Counted from the first letter of the stretch, positions 22,531-35,043 are shown. The stretch is DNA of 64,000 bases from Leptobrachium leishanense (GCA_009667805.1 CM019063.1:189045661-189109660), one strand, 5' to 3'. The notes: a model not told the origin generated them from the sequence alone. A program made the numbers and translations.

Positions 22531-23068
22531 GAGGGACACAGATCCTTTACTCACGGCCGAATGAAGGGAAATACGGGTGTATGGTGAGAGCCCCCGGCGG
22601 CAAGCGAAAGACACGCAAAGGAAATACTGTGTTACCAACTTGCTTTTGTGGGTGAGATCGTATCAAAGCCCGTAATTTTAAAGTACGTATAATTTTGTCT
22701 AGCAGGATGTCGTTTTAATAAAGTTATAAGCACTATCGACAATTTCTGTTTTTTATATACACATTTGAAAGAGGAAAAGCTACCACGTTATCTATAAGAA
22801 CATTGGACCCATTTGGAGGCTTTTCTTCCACTCATACCGATAAGGCAACGTTAAAGATCTACAGCCTGTTTTGGATTGGAACTATTTGTGAAAACTCTAA
22901 GAGATCACTTCTCGATTCTGGACTGTGGACCAACGAACATAAGTATTCTTGCTATTTTTTCCATACCATATATGCGTATTGTTTGACCTATATATGTGAA
23001 CTGGTTTACTCAGGTACAATTAATAACGTAGCGCAAAACCACCAATTTTTTAATTTGTCTATACTCTG
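22531..23068 (+). repeat. Sequence following the ribozyme, possibly Penelope-like terminal region
   Basis: This stretch follows the hammerhead in the same orientation and includes CTATCGACAATTTCTG and CCACGTTATC. It has no domain in any frame. I assign it to the same repeat only by position. The open frame 22803-23069 is not recognisable. Confidence 0.35.
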
Positions 23069-23239
23069 ATTGAGTGGATATCAGGGTGGTATGTGCAGCT
23101 ATATTGAATGCAGGTGCAGTGTATGTTTTCTTTTTGTGCCAAATATTATACTTACAGTATAAACAGATAAATCTAAAAATAATCCCTTGTACTAGAATTA
23201 AAAGTAAAATTTAAGTTAAAATAATTCTGAACTGATTTG

Positions 23240-23848
23240 CAGCAAAAAGACTCTCTAGTAATTAATTTTTTAGAAAACTTTAGGCATTTTACAGCTAAAT
23301 ATTTGATTCAGATTTTCTTTACATGGTGTTTCCTTTTTATTCTGTAACAGACCTTTTATTGATGTTCATAGAAACTTATATATTATTTCCAGGCATTTTC
23401 ACTCACTCGTTTTTTTTTATAAAACGCCTTTTAAAAGTTGGGCTTTCTGTTTTGCTTTTTTTACCCCTGTTTGGCGGCTCATCGTTTTTTTACAGCAGCG
23501 TTCAGTGGCTGGTCGGAGTCGTTCGGCAGATCATCAGCTGCGTTCGGTGGGTTTGCGGCTGCATTTAGTGGTTCAATCGGATCAGTTAGGTGTTTTTTCT
23601 ATGCCGTTTGGCGGTTTATCGGATCGGTTCGGTGATTGTTGGTGGCGTTACGTGGTTTATCTGATTGGTTCGGTGATTTTTCTTGGCGGCATTCAACGGT
23701 TTATCGGATGCATTTGGTGGGTTTATCTATGGTGTTCGGCAGATCAATTCCGTGCACTTTGGGGGCCCTGCAGTGAATGCTGAAACCACAGGGTCAGTGA
23801 ATTGAGCTCGCCAAAGTGAAATTTCAGGCCTTTTTGAATAATCCTTTA
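23240..23848. mobile_element. Family A fragment, left end missing
   Basis: The right end CTTTTTGAATAATCC and the internal GGGGGCCCTGCAGTGAATGCTG match full family A copies. The left terminal repeat is absent. Confidence 0.7.
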
Positions 23849-24757
23849 AGTGATGTAAAGATACCGTGGAGGGGGGGGGCAGTTTACAACATAAAACAGC
23901 ACTAAGTGGATGCATCCAATGACATATATAGAGTAAAATATTTTCTTAACTAAATATACATGAGATAAACAAAGTTCATGTAAGGTATCAACAACATAAA
24001 ATAAACAAAATGTATCATTTCATTTTTTTGGTGGTAGTAGTAGTGTCCATTTAAAATAAAAAAATATTCTGAATATAAAAGAGAAAAACCCTGTTTCCTC
24101 TACCAAATATTTGTGAAAAACAAGATAAAATTTACAGAAAATATTGCTGAGCACCTCAAAGTTTATGTCCAGACCTATGGATATAGTCAGTATGCAGAAG
24201 ATCTCAAAAATGAAGCACAAAAAGTTTCTGACTCAGCAATGTGTGAGTGGTCATTGGTAACCTGCATAGCTTTAATTTTTATGATTATACATCTGCCACC
24301 CAGTAGATCTAACTATCCATCTATATACAGTATGTGCCCATCTCAATACATCCATCAACCTACACAGCTATAGATCTGCCTACCTAAACATATCTACACA
24401 GCTGTATATCTGCCGCCTCTATAGCTACACAGCCATACATCTGCATAGCTGTATATCTGCTTGGTTATATATCTATATGTCCAACAGTATATAACTTTCT
24501 GTCCGGCTGTAGAAAACAAAATGATTTTAATTTATCATGTTTCCAATACTAGACCCTCCAAAATCTTCAATTGGATGATAAAGATCTTAATCTGGCACTG
24601 GTATGTATGTATATTACTGTACACAGTGGGGATGGCTCTCTAGAGTGCACAATTTTGTGTAACTCGTGATATAACAATATTATTCATGCAAACAAACATG
24701 CCAGTGTTTGTGCACCAATAAAAAAGAGCAATGCTTATATTCAGATCTGGACTTGAT
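23849..24757. other. No gene recognised
   Basis: AT-rich sequence. 24290-24490 has repeated CTGCATAGC/ATATCTGCC-like words, a decayed simple repeat. Nothing else can be supported. Confidence 0.45.
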
Positions 24758-24767
24758 CCAAATGTCT

Positions 24768-25004
24768 TGAGAATGGGGGCGTGGCCGACTGCCGAGGTGA
24801 GAGGACGCTTGCTGAGAGGGCTTTGTCCCGATCTGGACATTCCTCAGTGTTTTTCACCTTTTTGAAGTGTTTCTCCCTCACCTCGCTCTTGCCATGTGCC
24901 TCCGGCTGCCTGTACCGGCCTGGGTGGAGTTCTGCGATTGTCGCCTGATTTTTAACGAGTTTTCCTGTGTTCTTTGACTGGGCTGGCGGCCATTTTGCAG
25001 CCTA
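24768..25004 (+). mobile_element. Short insertion resembling only the 5' end of an L1-like LINE
   Basis: GGGGGCGTGGCCGACTGCC at 24776 resembles the first bases of the full L1-like element at 35044 (GGGGCGTAGCCGACG). The insert ends GGCGGCCATTTTGCAG with no A-rich tail. CCAAATGTCT occurs on both sides (24758-24767 and 25005-25014), as a 10-bp target duplication would. Confidence 0.6.
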
Positions 25005-25103
25005 CCAAATGTCTCGACAATAAAACAGCAAACCAGAACATACCAATAGTGTAATAATGTATAAACAAGTCTTAAGAAATATAGGAAATCAACTTATGAC
25101 ACT

Positions 25104-25215
25104 GTATTTATTTATTTATTTATTTATTTTATTTATAAAGGATTTTACCAGGAAGGATACATTGAGATTTCTCTCGTTTTCAAGTATGTCCTGGGTTCAA
25201 GAACATTGAAGTGTT
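25104..25215 (-). repeat. LINE 3' tail (CR1/L2 type), minus strand
   Basis: It begins with (TTTA)n and ATAAAGGATTTTACCAGG, then TCTCTCGTTTTCAAGTATG, ending TTCAAGAACATTGAA. This matches the 3' end attached to the reverse transcriptase remnant at 52960-54341. Confidence 0.8.
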
Positions 25216-25467
25216 ACATGTCTTCTAGGGATTTCTGAAGGACAAATCACACACTGTTCTTATTTTAAGCAGCACATTCCGGAAATCAGAAATATTGTTT
25301 AATATTAATTATTCACATTCGAAAGGCACATGTTTCTCACTCATTCTTTGGTCATTATGTGTATTACTGTGTTTATCTGAATTTTTTACATTAGAGGAAG
25401 GGAACAAACTGCAGTGTTTCTTCACTGTCATGCTGTCAGGAATCAGCAAGACTCCAGGCAGCATGTC

Positions 25468-25545
25468 ATATGGACGTACTTGAAAAAGAGAGAAATCTCA
25501 CTGCATCCTTCCTGGTAAAATACTTTATAAATAAATAAATATCCT
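25468..25545 (+). repeat. LINE 3' tail (CR1/L2 type), plus strand
   Basis: TACTTGAAAAAGAGAGAAATC, then CATCCTTCCTGGTAAAATAC and an ATAAATAAATAAAT tail. The same family as the minus-strand copy 250 bp upstream. Confidence 0.78.
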
Positions 25546-26245
25546 GAGGACTGTCCAGAAGCTCTCAGGATGTGCTGCGGGCTGCTGCAGTGCTCAGGAG
25601 CTGAGTTATCAAGTGGCAGCGACCATTTGGAGTGCCCCTCTTCCAGAATCACTAAAATCAGTATGACTATACAAAGCTCCAGTTTTTGGATTTTTCCAAA
25701 TTCTAGATAAGGGGTGTCCAACCTGTATATGGGTGTGTGGGACATTGTGGGGCCCAGCAAATATTTTTGCACAGAAAGGGTTAATCAATTAGCACCAAAC
25801 GTCCCACCGAATTACACCAAACGGTAAATTTCATTTTGTCGAATTGACGAATTGACAGCAAAATACGGTGCAGTTTGCCGCAGATTGACTCAATTCGGTG
25901 AGCTTTGGCTGCAGCGAAATTGTCCATAGAGAAGTAATGGTTAATCTATTCAGAGAATGTTGAACTGCACCGAAGTAGCAGTAAAATGCCTTGATTTTCA
26001 GGGATTCAGTTAGACAGATTAACAGGCGAATCCCATAGGATTCAATGTTAAAAATTATTAACATTTCTATATTTTTTTAATTCAACTGTTTATTCTTTTC
26101 ATTTTTAGCAAACCGTCTTTTTAGTTATTTATGTTTTGGAATTGTTTTGTATTTTTTAGGTGAAATTTTTGATTCCCAATTCTTTTAAGGCATTTTTTAT
26201 TATTCTGTAACAGACCGGTTTATAATTTTTTTAAAGGACCTTTTT

Positions 26246-27293
26246 TTTGTTTCCCAATCAATTTATTAAGAATTTTCAGAATACATCAAGGCAATCAGAA
26301 GCCAATGAGGTGCAACACAGACCAATGACACACAGGTCAGGTCCGCAGAGGACAGTAATAACAGTGGAAACATGCACACCAGTATTTTTTAAAAAACAAA
26401 ACCACAGGAAGATAATAATAAAAAACAAAAAATAAAATAAAAATAACCCCAACAGAACACAAAACAATCAGGTACAGCAGGGAAACAATAGAGAAAAACA
26501 AGGTCAGGCAGGTGGTAGAGGTCGGAGGCTGTGGGGGGACTGCGAGGTGATCCGAGGGGACCATATCTGGGGGCATTGGGGCATAGCATCATGGAGCTGG
26601 GCTGTAAGACAGGGCTCAAAATTTCAAGTCCCAAGCTACTAACCAGGCCATAAGATTTACTCGCCACCAGTTGCTCCACCTAACCCCGACCCAGCCCTTA
26701 ACTCTGCCCCTAAACTCCCCCCTTAAAATATCTTATGAAATTACACTGTTAAAGGTTTTATTTAGAATAAAGTTACAAAAATAACATTAATACCCAGACA
26801 TCAGACCCCAGATACATGTATACCCAGTCATCAGACCCCAGTGTGAGCAGAGTGAGGAGGCAGGGAAGCTCCTCTCCACCCCCCTGACAGTGACCGAGAC
26901 AAACTTGGTCAGGTTAGGCAGCTGATCCCTGTCATCGTGCAGCCTGGGAAAGGGGGGGCTGCACGTTTGCACCGCTGGAATATGCAACACAAAATAATTT
27001 ATTGTGCTGCCTGCGTGTGCATTTCCACTCGCCCTCAATTAATTTCCACTCGCCAAATGCTAGTAGGCGAGTGGAAAGTTTGAGCCCTGCTGTTAGATAT
27101 TCCAGTTTATAAACATACGATATTTTGGACAGTACAAGTGGGAATGTGGGGAGGGCAGTATTCCACCATCGATCGACACAGATTCGGGCAGCCGTGCAAA
27201 CCATATGCACCAAGCTGAGACCGGGGTGAGTAATGCCATAGACGGGAGGTGCTGTTCAGGAGAGCCAGCAGGGGTCAGGGGCTCTCTGGATTA
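26246..27293 (-). mobile_element. 5'-truncated non-LTR retrotransposon fragment, minus strand
   Basis: It is flanked by the 13-bp direct repeat AAAGGACCTTTTT (26233-26245 and 27294-27306). It begins with a T-rich run, as the A-rich 3' end of a minus-strand copy would. Without the nested hAT-1 about 560 bp remain. No coding domain is seen, so it is probably 3' UTR of an unidentified LINE. Confidence 0.68.
26610..27089. mobile_element. hAT-1 non-autonomous element, 480 bp
   Basis: CAGGGCTCAAAATTTC at the left and GGAAAGTTTGAGCCCTG at the right, with flanks CTGTAAGA (26602-26609) and CTGTTAGA (27090-27097) matching at 7 of 8. It shares its whole interior with 10356-10838. Confidence 0.9.
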
Positions 27294-27699
27294 AAAGGAC
27301 CTTTTTAATTATTTCCACACATTTTCATGCAATTTTATTGTTTTAAACACCTTTTAAAGTATAGCAGAACTCTGCTTTTTTTCCCCCTGAAGTTCAGCGG
27401 CGTTAGACAGTCAGTTCGGCGCTCTACGGCGGCGTTAAGTGTGCTGATCGGTAGTCAGCGGCATTCGGCAGGCTGATCGGAGGCCTTTGGCTGTGTTCAG
27501 CAGCCTGTTCGGTGGTCAACTCCGGCAGTCCTCGGCGGCTCCATGTTCGGCGCACTTCAGGGACCCTGTTGTGAATATATAATTCACTGCACGGTCGGCA
27601 AACTAGAATCGCCGAAGTGCACCGAAGTGAGCCGAATGAGAAAGCACTGAAATTTCACTGAAATTTCAGTGCTTTCTGAATAACCTTCACAATTTAACG

Positions 27700-28825
27700 A
27701 TGACCATTGTTGCAATTTGGAGTGTTCGGGTACAGGGTTAGTGTGTGCACTTTCAACACTTGCTAAATGTATTGATATGTGGTGATGATATCAAGTCACT
27801 ACATTTTTATGGAATATTAAAAAATGCTTTTGCAATTGTAAGTTTCAACAAAGCTGTGGAGCTAAAATATTTTAAATGTATTCTTGGGGGGGGGTTGGGT
27901 TTGTTTAGGATAATTTCCAGGAATATCCATCCTTTTCCTTCCATGAATGATTTAAGTTTCTTAAAACAATGAATTCGGATGTGTCCTGACTTTTAAAGGC
28001 AATCATAGTAATTGATTATACTGTGGCTTCCGTCCTCCTTCAAATATGTCTGCAACCCAGTGACTACATTTGATGTAGGTGATGTCCTATTTCCTGTGGC
28101 AGATCAGGACTGAATCATCTGTAAATTAAAGCAATACACAAACTCACAGGAAATAAGTGATGCTCAGAGATGCAGTTCCTCTGGAATTATATTATCTGCA
28201 GGCTCTACAGACAAATGATGATGTATGATCATAACTGCTCTTGTGCTTTACAGAAAGAGCACCAACGATCAAACATGAAACATATTTTTGCTTTAAAAGA
28301 AGAAAAAGAATAATTATAGTGAATATCAACATCATCCCAAGGGATTTAAAATAAAATGTGTTTGACTGCTTGCAATTGATCTGAAACTATTGGAATCTAT
28401 TGGGCTATATGTCAGTTCAGCAACGTAAACTAATGATCTTATTTTGCGGTTCTGCCTCGACAATTTACAATGTTCTTTTAGATTTATAATATTTATTCAG
28501 TCTGATTGGAAGACATGTGATGTCGCAAAATTAAAATTATAGATACAATTCCAAAATGAATAGAATCAGCACATCAGCCATTTGATATATTATTCTACTA
28601 ACCAATGGAAGATACTCCACACAGGCAGTACTATGATTTGAAAATATCATATTGTATAAAAAGCACAGACATTGCACCATATTCAATGATAAGACACTGT
28701 ACAGTTATTATTTGCAAAAATTACAAGTGGAGCCCAACTGCCCATATTGGGAAACTTCTACTAAATGAACATAGCACTATCCAGTGCTACAATTGTCTGT
28801 TTTTGTCGTCCCCTCCCTGATACCG
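27700..28825. other. No gene or named repeat recognised
   Basis: AT-rich unique-looking sequence. Open frames at 27745-27972 and 28605-28820 lack recognisable domains. Confidence 0.5.
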
Positions 28826-29420
28826 GGAAATATTCCAAAGTTGGTGCTAACTTAACCTGAGCTGTTTTAAACTCAACCACTCCATAGACTACTAGGGACA
28901 ATATTCCCTTGGTGCTAAAATGGGGATGCTAATGGGAAAAACTGCACCTGCAGGTTTCCCCGTAGTGTCCCATTTTAGCACCATATTCTGGTGCAGGCGC
29001 CAATTCAGCAGCCTGCCCCAGAATGCAGCGCTCCCCTCAATGATACTCGGGGTAGCACTTCCGCGCCGCCACAAGTATCACCTCCTCCATAGGACTCCAT
29101 GGAGGGTTCCAATGCTGTGCCGCAAAACCTGCGCGATCCCGCTCTCGCAAGATCGCGCAGGGCCACAGAGTGATCGCGCAGGGAGACTGGGACTATTTGT
29201 CCCCAGTGTCACATAGCTCAAGGTGGCCAGACGCAGTGGATCGAGCCACCTTTCTTTGCCGTGGGATGAGAGATGAGTATCTGATTTATTGGGGGGGTTA
29301 GCTGTTGCTAAATGATTCTGCAAAAGCGAAAACAGTTAGCACCAGCTTTGGGTGACGGTAAAAATCAGTTAACTCATCGGTGCCGTAATTAGCACTAGGA
29401 CTTTGTAATACCTTACTTAT
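28826..29420. mobile_element. Family C-type MITE cluster
   Basis: 28826-28890 matches the outer MITE end at 30833 (CAAAGTTGGTGCTAACTTAA). From about 28891 the family C interior follows: a CCCCATTTTAGCACC block, a GATCCCGCTCTCGCAAGATCGC palindrome near 29135 and the ATGAGAGATGAGTATCTG block near 29265. The right end is not clear. Confidence 0.6.
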
Positions 29421-29860
29421 CATAACGTAAACTACTGATTGCATTTTGTTCAATAATGTGGCCTTTTTTTTTTAGAAGCAGATATTGCTTTATATCATGT
29501 AGTTACATTGTTTCAACAAAATGATGATTTTTCAGTTTGGTGAGGACTATTATAATTCAATGTAACTGCTTGAAAGGAAACGACATTTTACGTTCCTTCT
29601 CTGAATAGACATACTGGAAAGAGATCAGTAAATGTGTGCATAGTGAATATACACACACACTGAGTGCACCGATCATATGGTGTTTTACAGTAGGACCTGT
29701 CATCGATGGGATACATTGATGCCGTGACAGGCTTAAGCCATTTATGGTCATATTTTGTGAACTAAATTCCCATCTTTTTTAAAAGCCCTCGGGGTTAAAA
29801 TCTTGAAATGAATGAGCTACTGTGTCTTTGTGTGAGTTGGTGGCTCTCCTCCTGGTCAGT

Positions 29861-29861
29861 G

Positions 29862-29888
<27 letters not shown>
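29861..29888. repeat. (CA)n microsatellite
   Basis: An uninterrupted CACACA run of about 27 bp. Confidence 0.9.
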
Positions 29889-29893
<5 letters not shown>

Positions 29894-30319
29894 ACATACC
29901 TCCTTATCTGGAGTTCTAAAATCCAGAAGTGGTTGCATAGATACATATAGGGAATACCATTGTCACTATACTATGTTGATGTGTTTTTCTTTTTTACTCT
30001 CTTTCTGCTTGGAATTGCAATAAAGAGATTTGGCATACAATACTTGCCTCCGAGTCATTAATAAAATGATGACTTCATTTTAGAATTTTGAAGAAAAAGA
30101 AATTGCAAATTTTTGGAGCCTTCTCGATTTTAGTATTTCCAGATTAGGGGCACTCGGAACATGTGGGTGCTGGCGCTCGGTAACCCAGCTCCTAACAGCT
30201 GCAGGAGTGCGCGACACATGCTGGGTGCCTCGGTGCAGCCCCAGTGTGAGACACGCTGCACAGAGTCATGCTGACTACATGCCTCGTGCACCTGGAGTAC
30301 GTAATAATGTGACCATTAA

Positions 30320-30605
30320 CCCCTTCACTTCTGAGCCATTTCACCCCTGTGTGCTGAGCTAATTTTCACCGTTTTGTGCACATCATGTTTAATCCCTTCC
30401 CTGCTCAGCCATTTCACCCCTGTATGCTGAGCTCATTTTTACTGTTTTGTGCTCATCATGTTTAAACACAGCTTGAAGTCATGTTTTAGAGGAGGGACCC
30501 AGACGAATTATATATCCTTATTTTCAGCAGACTTAGCAGATTCAAAACATATCATTATTATATGTATACATCATGCCGTGTAAGAATTCTGCAACAAAAA
30601 ATTAA
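30320..30605. mobile_element. PB-type TTAA element, left end only
   Basis: TTAA at 30316-30319 is followed by CCCCTTCACTTCTGAGCC. The first 73 bp (to GTTTAA) are tandemly repeated at 30393-30465, then the family block GACCCAGACGAATTATATATCC follows. The GC-rich hairpin half seen at 46331 and 56398 is missing. Confidence 0.65.
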
Positions 30606-30899
30606 AAAAATGTATTGTTACTGTTTGTTCAATAATACTTTTAAGCTGGAATTTATAAGTTACATGCCTCTGCGCCACATTACTTCTTGTACTCTGCAAT
30701 TTACCCTCACTTTTGGCTGTCATCCTACTTTTCTTAGACTGAAGCTCATTTGAGCAGGGTCCTCTTTTCCCATCATCCGTGTGTCTAACTTGGTTTATTT
30801 GTCCTACCCATTGCACAGCGTTACAGATTTTGGGCAGTATTACAAAGCTGGTGCTAACTTAACCAGATCTGTTGTAAACTTAGCAACTCCATAGACTAT

Positions 30900-32114
30900 G
30901 GGCCATATCACCTGGTGTGAGTTAAAACGCCACCACTAAAGAAAAAAATTTAGCGTGGGTCACTAAAACTTAGCGCCTGACGACCTACTAACAGATCACC
31001 TTTTCTGCGGCAGTCTGTGTACAAGGTAGATTAGCGCCCCTAGGGAAACGCTAAGTGCTGGGTCTTAGACCCAGCGCTTATACAGTTGTGTACAGGATAG
31101 AAACTTGTATAAGTATGAACACATCCAGTGAATAACCCACACACCCCTGCATTATTAAAATCCTCCAAGGTGGTCATATCATACATGTTTTGATGCACAC
31201 ATATATTAAGGCTGATGGGCATTGCATGATAAATGTCACCCAGCAGCATGTAGAATCATTACACTGCATTTAATAGATCCAAAAGGAAGGCCAGGTGAGC
31301 AACAATAATTTCCCTGCTGCAGCATATAAATAATACATGTTTCAGGGCAAGAATTATCCATGTGTCCCTTTAAACATGGTCCACACGGTCACCCTAATAA
31401 TCAACCGCTTACATACTATGAATAACCCCCAGCATAAAATGTTTAAAATGAGGCAATATATTAGAATTAGGATATATGTGGATAAAGGATACATTTATAA
31501 TATAGCCTACTGCAGGGCTCAAAATTTCAAGTCCCAAGCTACTAGCCAGGCCTTAAGAATTACTCGCCACTAGTTGCCCCACCTAACCCCTATCCTGCCC
31601 TGCCTGCATCTGCATTCCCACTCGCTCTCATGTAATTTCCACTCGCCAAATGCTAGTAGGCGAGTGAAAATTTTGAGGCCTGGCCTACTGCATCAGCAGC
31701 GACATTGCTGACCAGATCCATTACTATGGTGTATAGGGCCAAGAGAACACCTGTGTTGCATTCCTTTCAATTTCCTGTTAATTGCCTGTTAATTTTGGGC
31801 AAGGACCTGTTTTTGTGTTGTTTTGGAGTTCGCACAAGGGCAGTAGGTACATTTTCACGATTAGGGTCCATCTAGAAATTAGCACAGACACCAAGTGATC
31901 TGTTAGTTACAAAAGCGCTCCCCATGTTAAGTGTAGGACACAGAAAGTACAGTACGTTCGTGCTACAAATCGCTAATAGCGACGCACTAAGTGATTTTTC
32001 CCGTTTCTAACGAGAGGAAAATGATCTGTTGGTCAGGCGTTAGACTCCATTAAACTGGCGCTGACGCAAAAACATGGCGACGCTAGGGTTATCTCACACC
32101 AGGTGATAGTGCCC
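30900..32114. mobile_element. Inner family C MITE in the nest
   Basis: GGGCCATATCACCTGGTGTG and CACACCAGGTGATAGTGCCC are inverted ends, with TAT on both sides. Removing the nested hAT-1 leaves about 1037 bp of GCGCTAAG-type interior without coding capacity. Confidence 0.8.
31513..31682. mobile_element. hAT-1 deletion derivative, 170 bp
   Basis: CAGGGCTCAAAATTTCAAG to AAAATTTTGAGGCCTG with a perfect 8-bp duplication GCCTACTG (31505-31512 and 31683-31690). The ends equal the 480-bp copies, but about 310 bp of the middle are lost. It is the innermost layer of the nest. Confidence 0.93.
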
Positions 32115-33844
32115 TATAATGGCTCTGGTAAGTTTAAACCAGCTCTGGTTAAGTTAGCACCAACTTTGTAATACTGCCTTTTGTTGGCACTTTATAAATA
32201 ATTAATAATGGAAATATTTATATGTTATAGAGACGCTTAATAGATTAATAGACAGTGTCAAAATTTCCTAAATATACACATTAGAATTATCCTAAAAATG
32301 TGTCTAAAATATTGGAAGAACAAACATCGCCATGGCGCATGTGCATATATATTAAATATTAGCAAACATATACATATATAAAGTGCCAAGTGCTTGTGTC
32401 CAACAAGTGAATATTCTAAAAACATTGACGTGAATGCAAATCTTAAAAACACGTTAAAGTTGCATACAGAAAAATATTAAAAATATATAAGTGTTCCAGT
32501 GGTATATGTAACGTAGTGTTCAGTGTACCAATTACTGAAAAATGCTTATATTAGCAGCAGGGTTAAGAGCATTGTCGTGTCATATGGCCCTTTTTACTCG
32601 ATGCAATCTCAAAGAGAACAAAAATATTAAAAAAATCCAATGATGCAGAATCTCCAGGAATAATGAGAAGTAATGATCTATAGGCATAAAACCAGTCACA
32701 TACTACAGAGCCTAAGGGTTTATTTAAATGTTGAGTGCTTTCTGAAAAGGTAACTGAACGCTCCCCGCAATTATATGTACGTAGAAAAACTGAATATAAC
32801 GGCAACAGATAAGCAGTATAGAAGTTAGTTAGAAAACATAATGCATGAATGGTGGGCAGATGAAAAATTTGGCAGAAAGCCCAGTACATGAACATTGTCA
32901 AATGGGCTTCAAGTACTTGTTCCATCTCCCAATTTACATTTTTTAATAGCTGTCTGGCATCTTAGGTGGGCCCAGGACAGCAATCCCATGTGGTCCTTGA
33001 GAAAGGAACAATGAGATCTTTCTTCCCTTTCTTCTTCTTCTTCTCCACGGGGTCCAAATAGTAGCGAGTTTGATGCTCGGGATATGGTCTCATAGACCTC
33101 ATTCATTTTTTCAATGTGTCAGAAAGGTAGAAGGGCACAAGTAGTATTTAGATCACACTAGAAACTGTTGACCACAACACTTGTTGGATCATTGTTTTAT
33201 GTGTTTATGTTCTCATATCCATTTTCCCCTTTACGCTTTAGTTACTAAAGGGTGGCTATACTATATTTTGAGGGATGCCAGTCACATGTCAAACATCCCT
33301 TTGGGGATATAGAATATCATAGATAATGTGTTTGCTGGTATCCAGATGTACAAGACTAATAGTTTTGGAATAGTTCAGGTTCTTTCTCTTTCTGTTATGT
33401 TCCATGCATACAATTTAACAAAAAAATGTGAAGAATTCCTGATAAATGCGTTTGGGGAAAATGCACTTTTACCCATTAGAAAAGTAAGGACTTGGTATTA
33501 GTGAATGATTGAGGATTATGAAGGGATTGAGGAGAAAGGTGGGGTAAGCAAATTTCTTACATTAAAAGGCATATTTTATACCGAAGGGATGATATATATA
33601 TATTTTTAAGTATTAAGCTAAAAAATGTAGTTTATTGTTTTAGGCCATAATCTTCATGCCATTTTGAATTTTGTTACATGTTTATCAACATGGGATGTCT
33701 AATTATTTTGTGTAACTGATAAAAAAAATTGACATCATTTTGGTGTCTTGTTGTACTTAACTTTCGCCTTTGAGGAACTTTATTCTTTTCAGAATAATGT
33801 CAGAAGCAGATGAGGAATGGACAGGTTGTAATAGCTTGTTCTCA

Positions 33845-34115
33845 GTCTGTTCGGGCCACATTAGCAACTCCCATGCAAAGTATATGAGGCGCTAATGTAC
33901 AGTAACCTAACGCACCATCCAAGACGCAAGTTTAGCTTGAATCTCGGATATAATAGAATGGGTAAAAAATAAGCACAGAGTACGAGCCATTATGCTGTAC
34001 GGCTCAAGTGCTGTTTTTAATGGCCAGGTCGTGATCTGGCCGTATGATGGCTCTGGTAAGGTTACAACATCTCTGGTTAAGTTTACACTAAGGTTGGAAT
34101 AGTTCCCATAGTGTA
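33845..34115. mobile_element. Family C-type MITE remnant
   Basis: CACATTAGCAACTCCCATGC at the left, then ATGGCTCTGGTAAGG and GGTTGGAATAGTTCCC at the right, the latter matching the right arm of the 30833-32178 element. The ends do not pair well. Confidence 0.5.
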
Positions 34116-34974
34116 TAATCGTAGACATAAAATCATGTATATATTTTCAAACAATTGTTTTATGAGCAACGCAATATACTTGGTTTGAAACCCAGGTGGT
34201 TGATACCTATTAGTCAGCCAACGCCCTGAAGATTAATGAAAAACAAATAGAATGTGGTTGAGTTACAGATACTTTACAAATCAGCTATTTGGAGCAAAAC
34301 TTTGAAAGTTGGTTGTCAACTCATCACAGATCACTGTGTATGAAATAATGCTACCAAATGTTTTATTAAATCGAATGTAATTTGTATTTTTAATTATATT
34401 TTTGTAAACTCTGTAGGAATAACGAAACGTTGGAATTCATGCCCTCATCTACAAATTTTAATGCCACTGGGCAGCAGAAACCCTTTGAGGCTTTTGCACG
34501 CACTTGGTAGGAAAATCCAACGAAATAATACATCCAATCATTGGGTAATTATTAATGCTGGCTCTTGAGAGCAATAGTGTTGTTTTAAAGATGATGTGCA
34601 TGTATGGTAATGCTAATTCACAGTTATGTTTGTTCTAGTTGGCTTTTCTTTTCACTGGGTTAATCAGTACGTACTATATTAGTTTTACAGTTCTAGAAAT
34701 TAAATCAATCCAGCTGAATTGCTATTTACTGCATTTTCTCAGACTAGCAACATGAATGGCTGACACTGATGGGCACTGTAAATACGTATGAGAAAAATAA
34801 AATAAACCATTATTTTGAAAATTGCATGGAAGACTCATAATGCATTTAATAAATCCTGTGAACCACAGCCATCACAGGACAATGTTAGAAGTATGCAGCA
34901 ATCCCAATTATTGCTTTCAATTCAGTGAAAGATTCTGATAATTAATTATTTTAATTTTGGACTCATCATTTCTA

Positions 34975-35043
34975 AGTTGTAATTTCCTTTGGGAACAGAG
35001 TCCTTCATTTCTACTGTTTTAGGTTTCTAAATATATAACTCTG
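34975..35043 (+). repeat. L2/SINE 3' tail fragment, target of the L1-like insertion
   Basis: AAGTTGTAATTTCCTTTGGGAACAG resembles the tail at 8165-8195. Its right end was interrupted by the L1-like element. Confidence 0.5.

Larger units (their letters stand above)
25776..27687. mobile_element. Family A element, diverged, with nested retro-fragment
   Basis: Diverged ends AAGGGTTAATCAA and TTCTGAATAACCTT enclose the usual family interior: the CAATGTTAAAAA block near 26042, CTGTAACAGACC near 26205 and a GGGACCCTG block near 27560. Subtracting the insertion at 26246-27293 and its 13-bp duplication leaves about 850 bp, the normal length. Confidence 0.7.
30833..32178. mobile_element. Outer family C-type MITE in a four-layer nest
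   Basis: Terminal inverted repeats GGCAGTATTACAAAGC and GTTTGTAATACTGCC-like (CAACTTTGTAATACTGCC) continue inward through GGTGCTAACTTAACCAG. Flanks TTTTG (30828-30832 and 32179-32183) are a perfect 5-bp repeat, and removing the element restores the host tail. It contains the 30900-32114 element. Confidence 0.82.
30685..32210 (+). repeat. L2-type 3' tail split by nested MITEs
   Basis: The left part (about 30685-30832) has GAAGCTCATTTGAGCAGGG and CATTGCACAGCGTTACAG. The right part (32179-32210) has TTTTGTTGGCACTTTATAAAT. Joined, they follow the frog L2-like tail layout, also seen at 8150-8312. The interruption is the 30833-32178 element. Confidence 0.72.
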
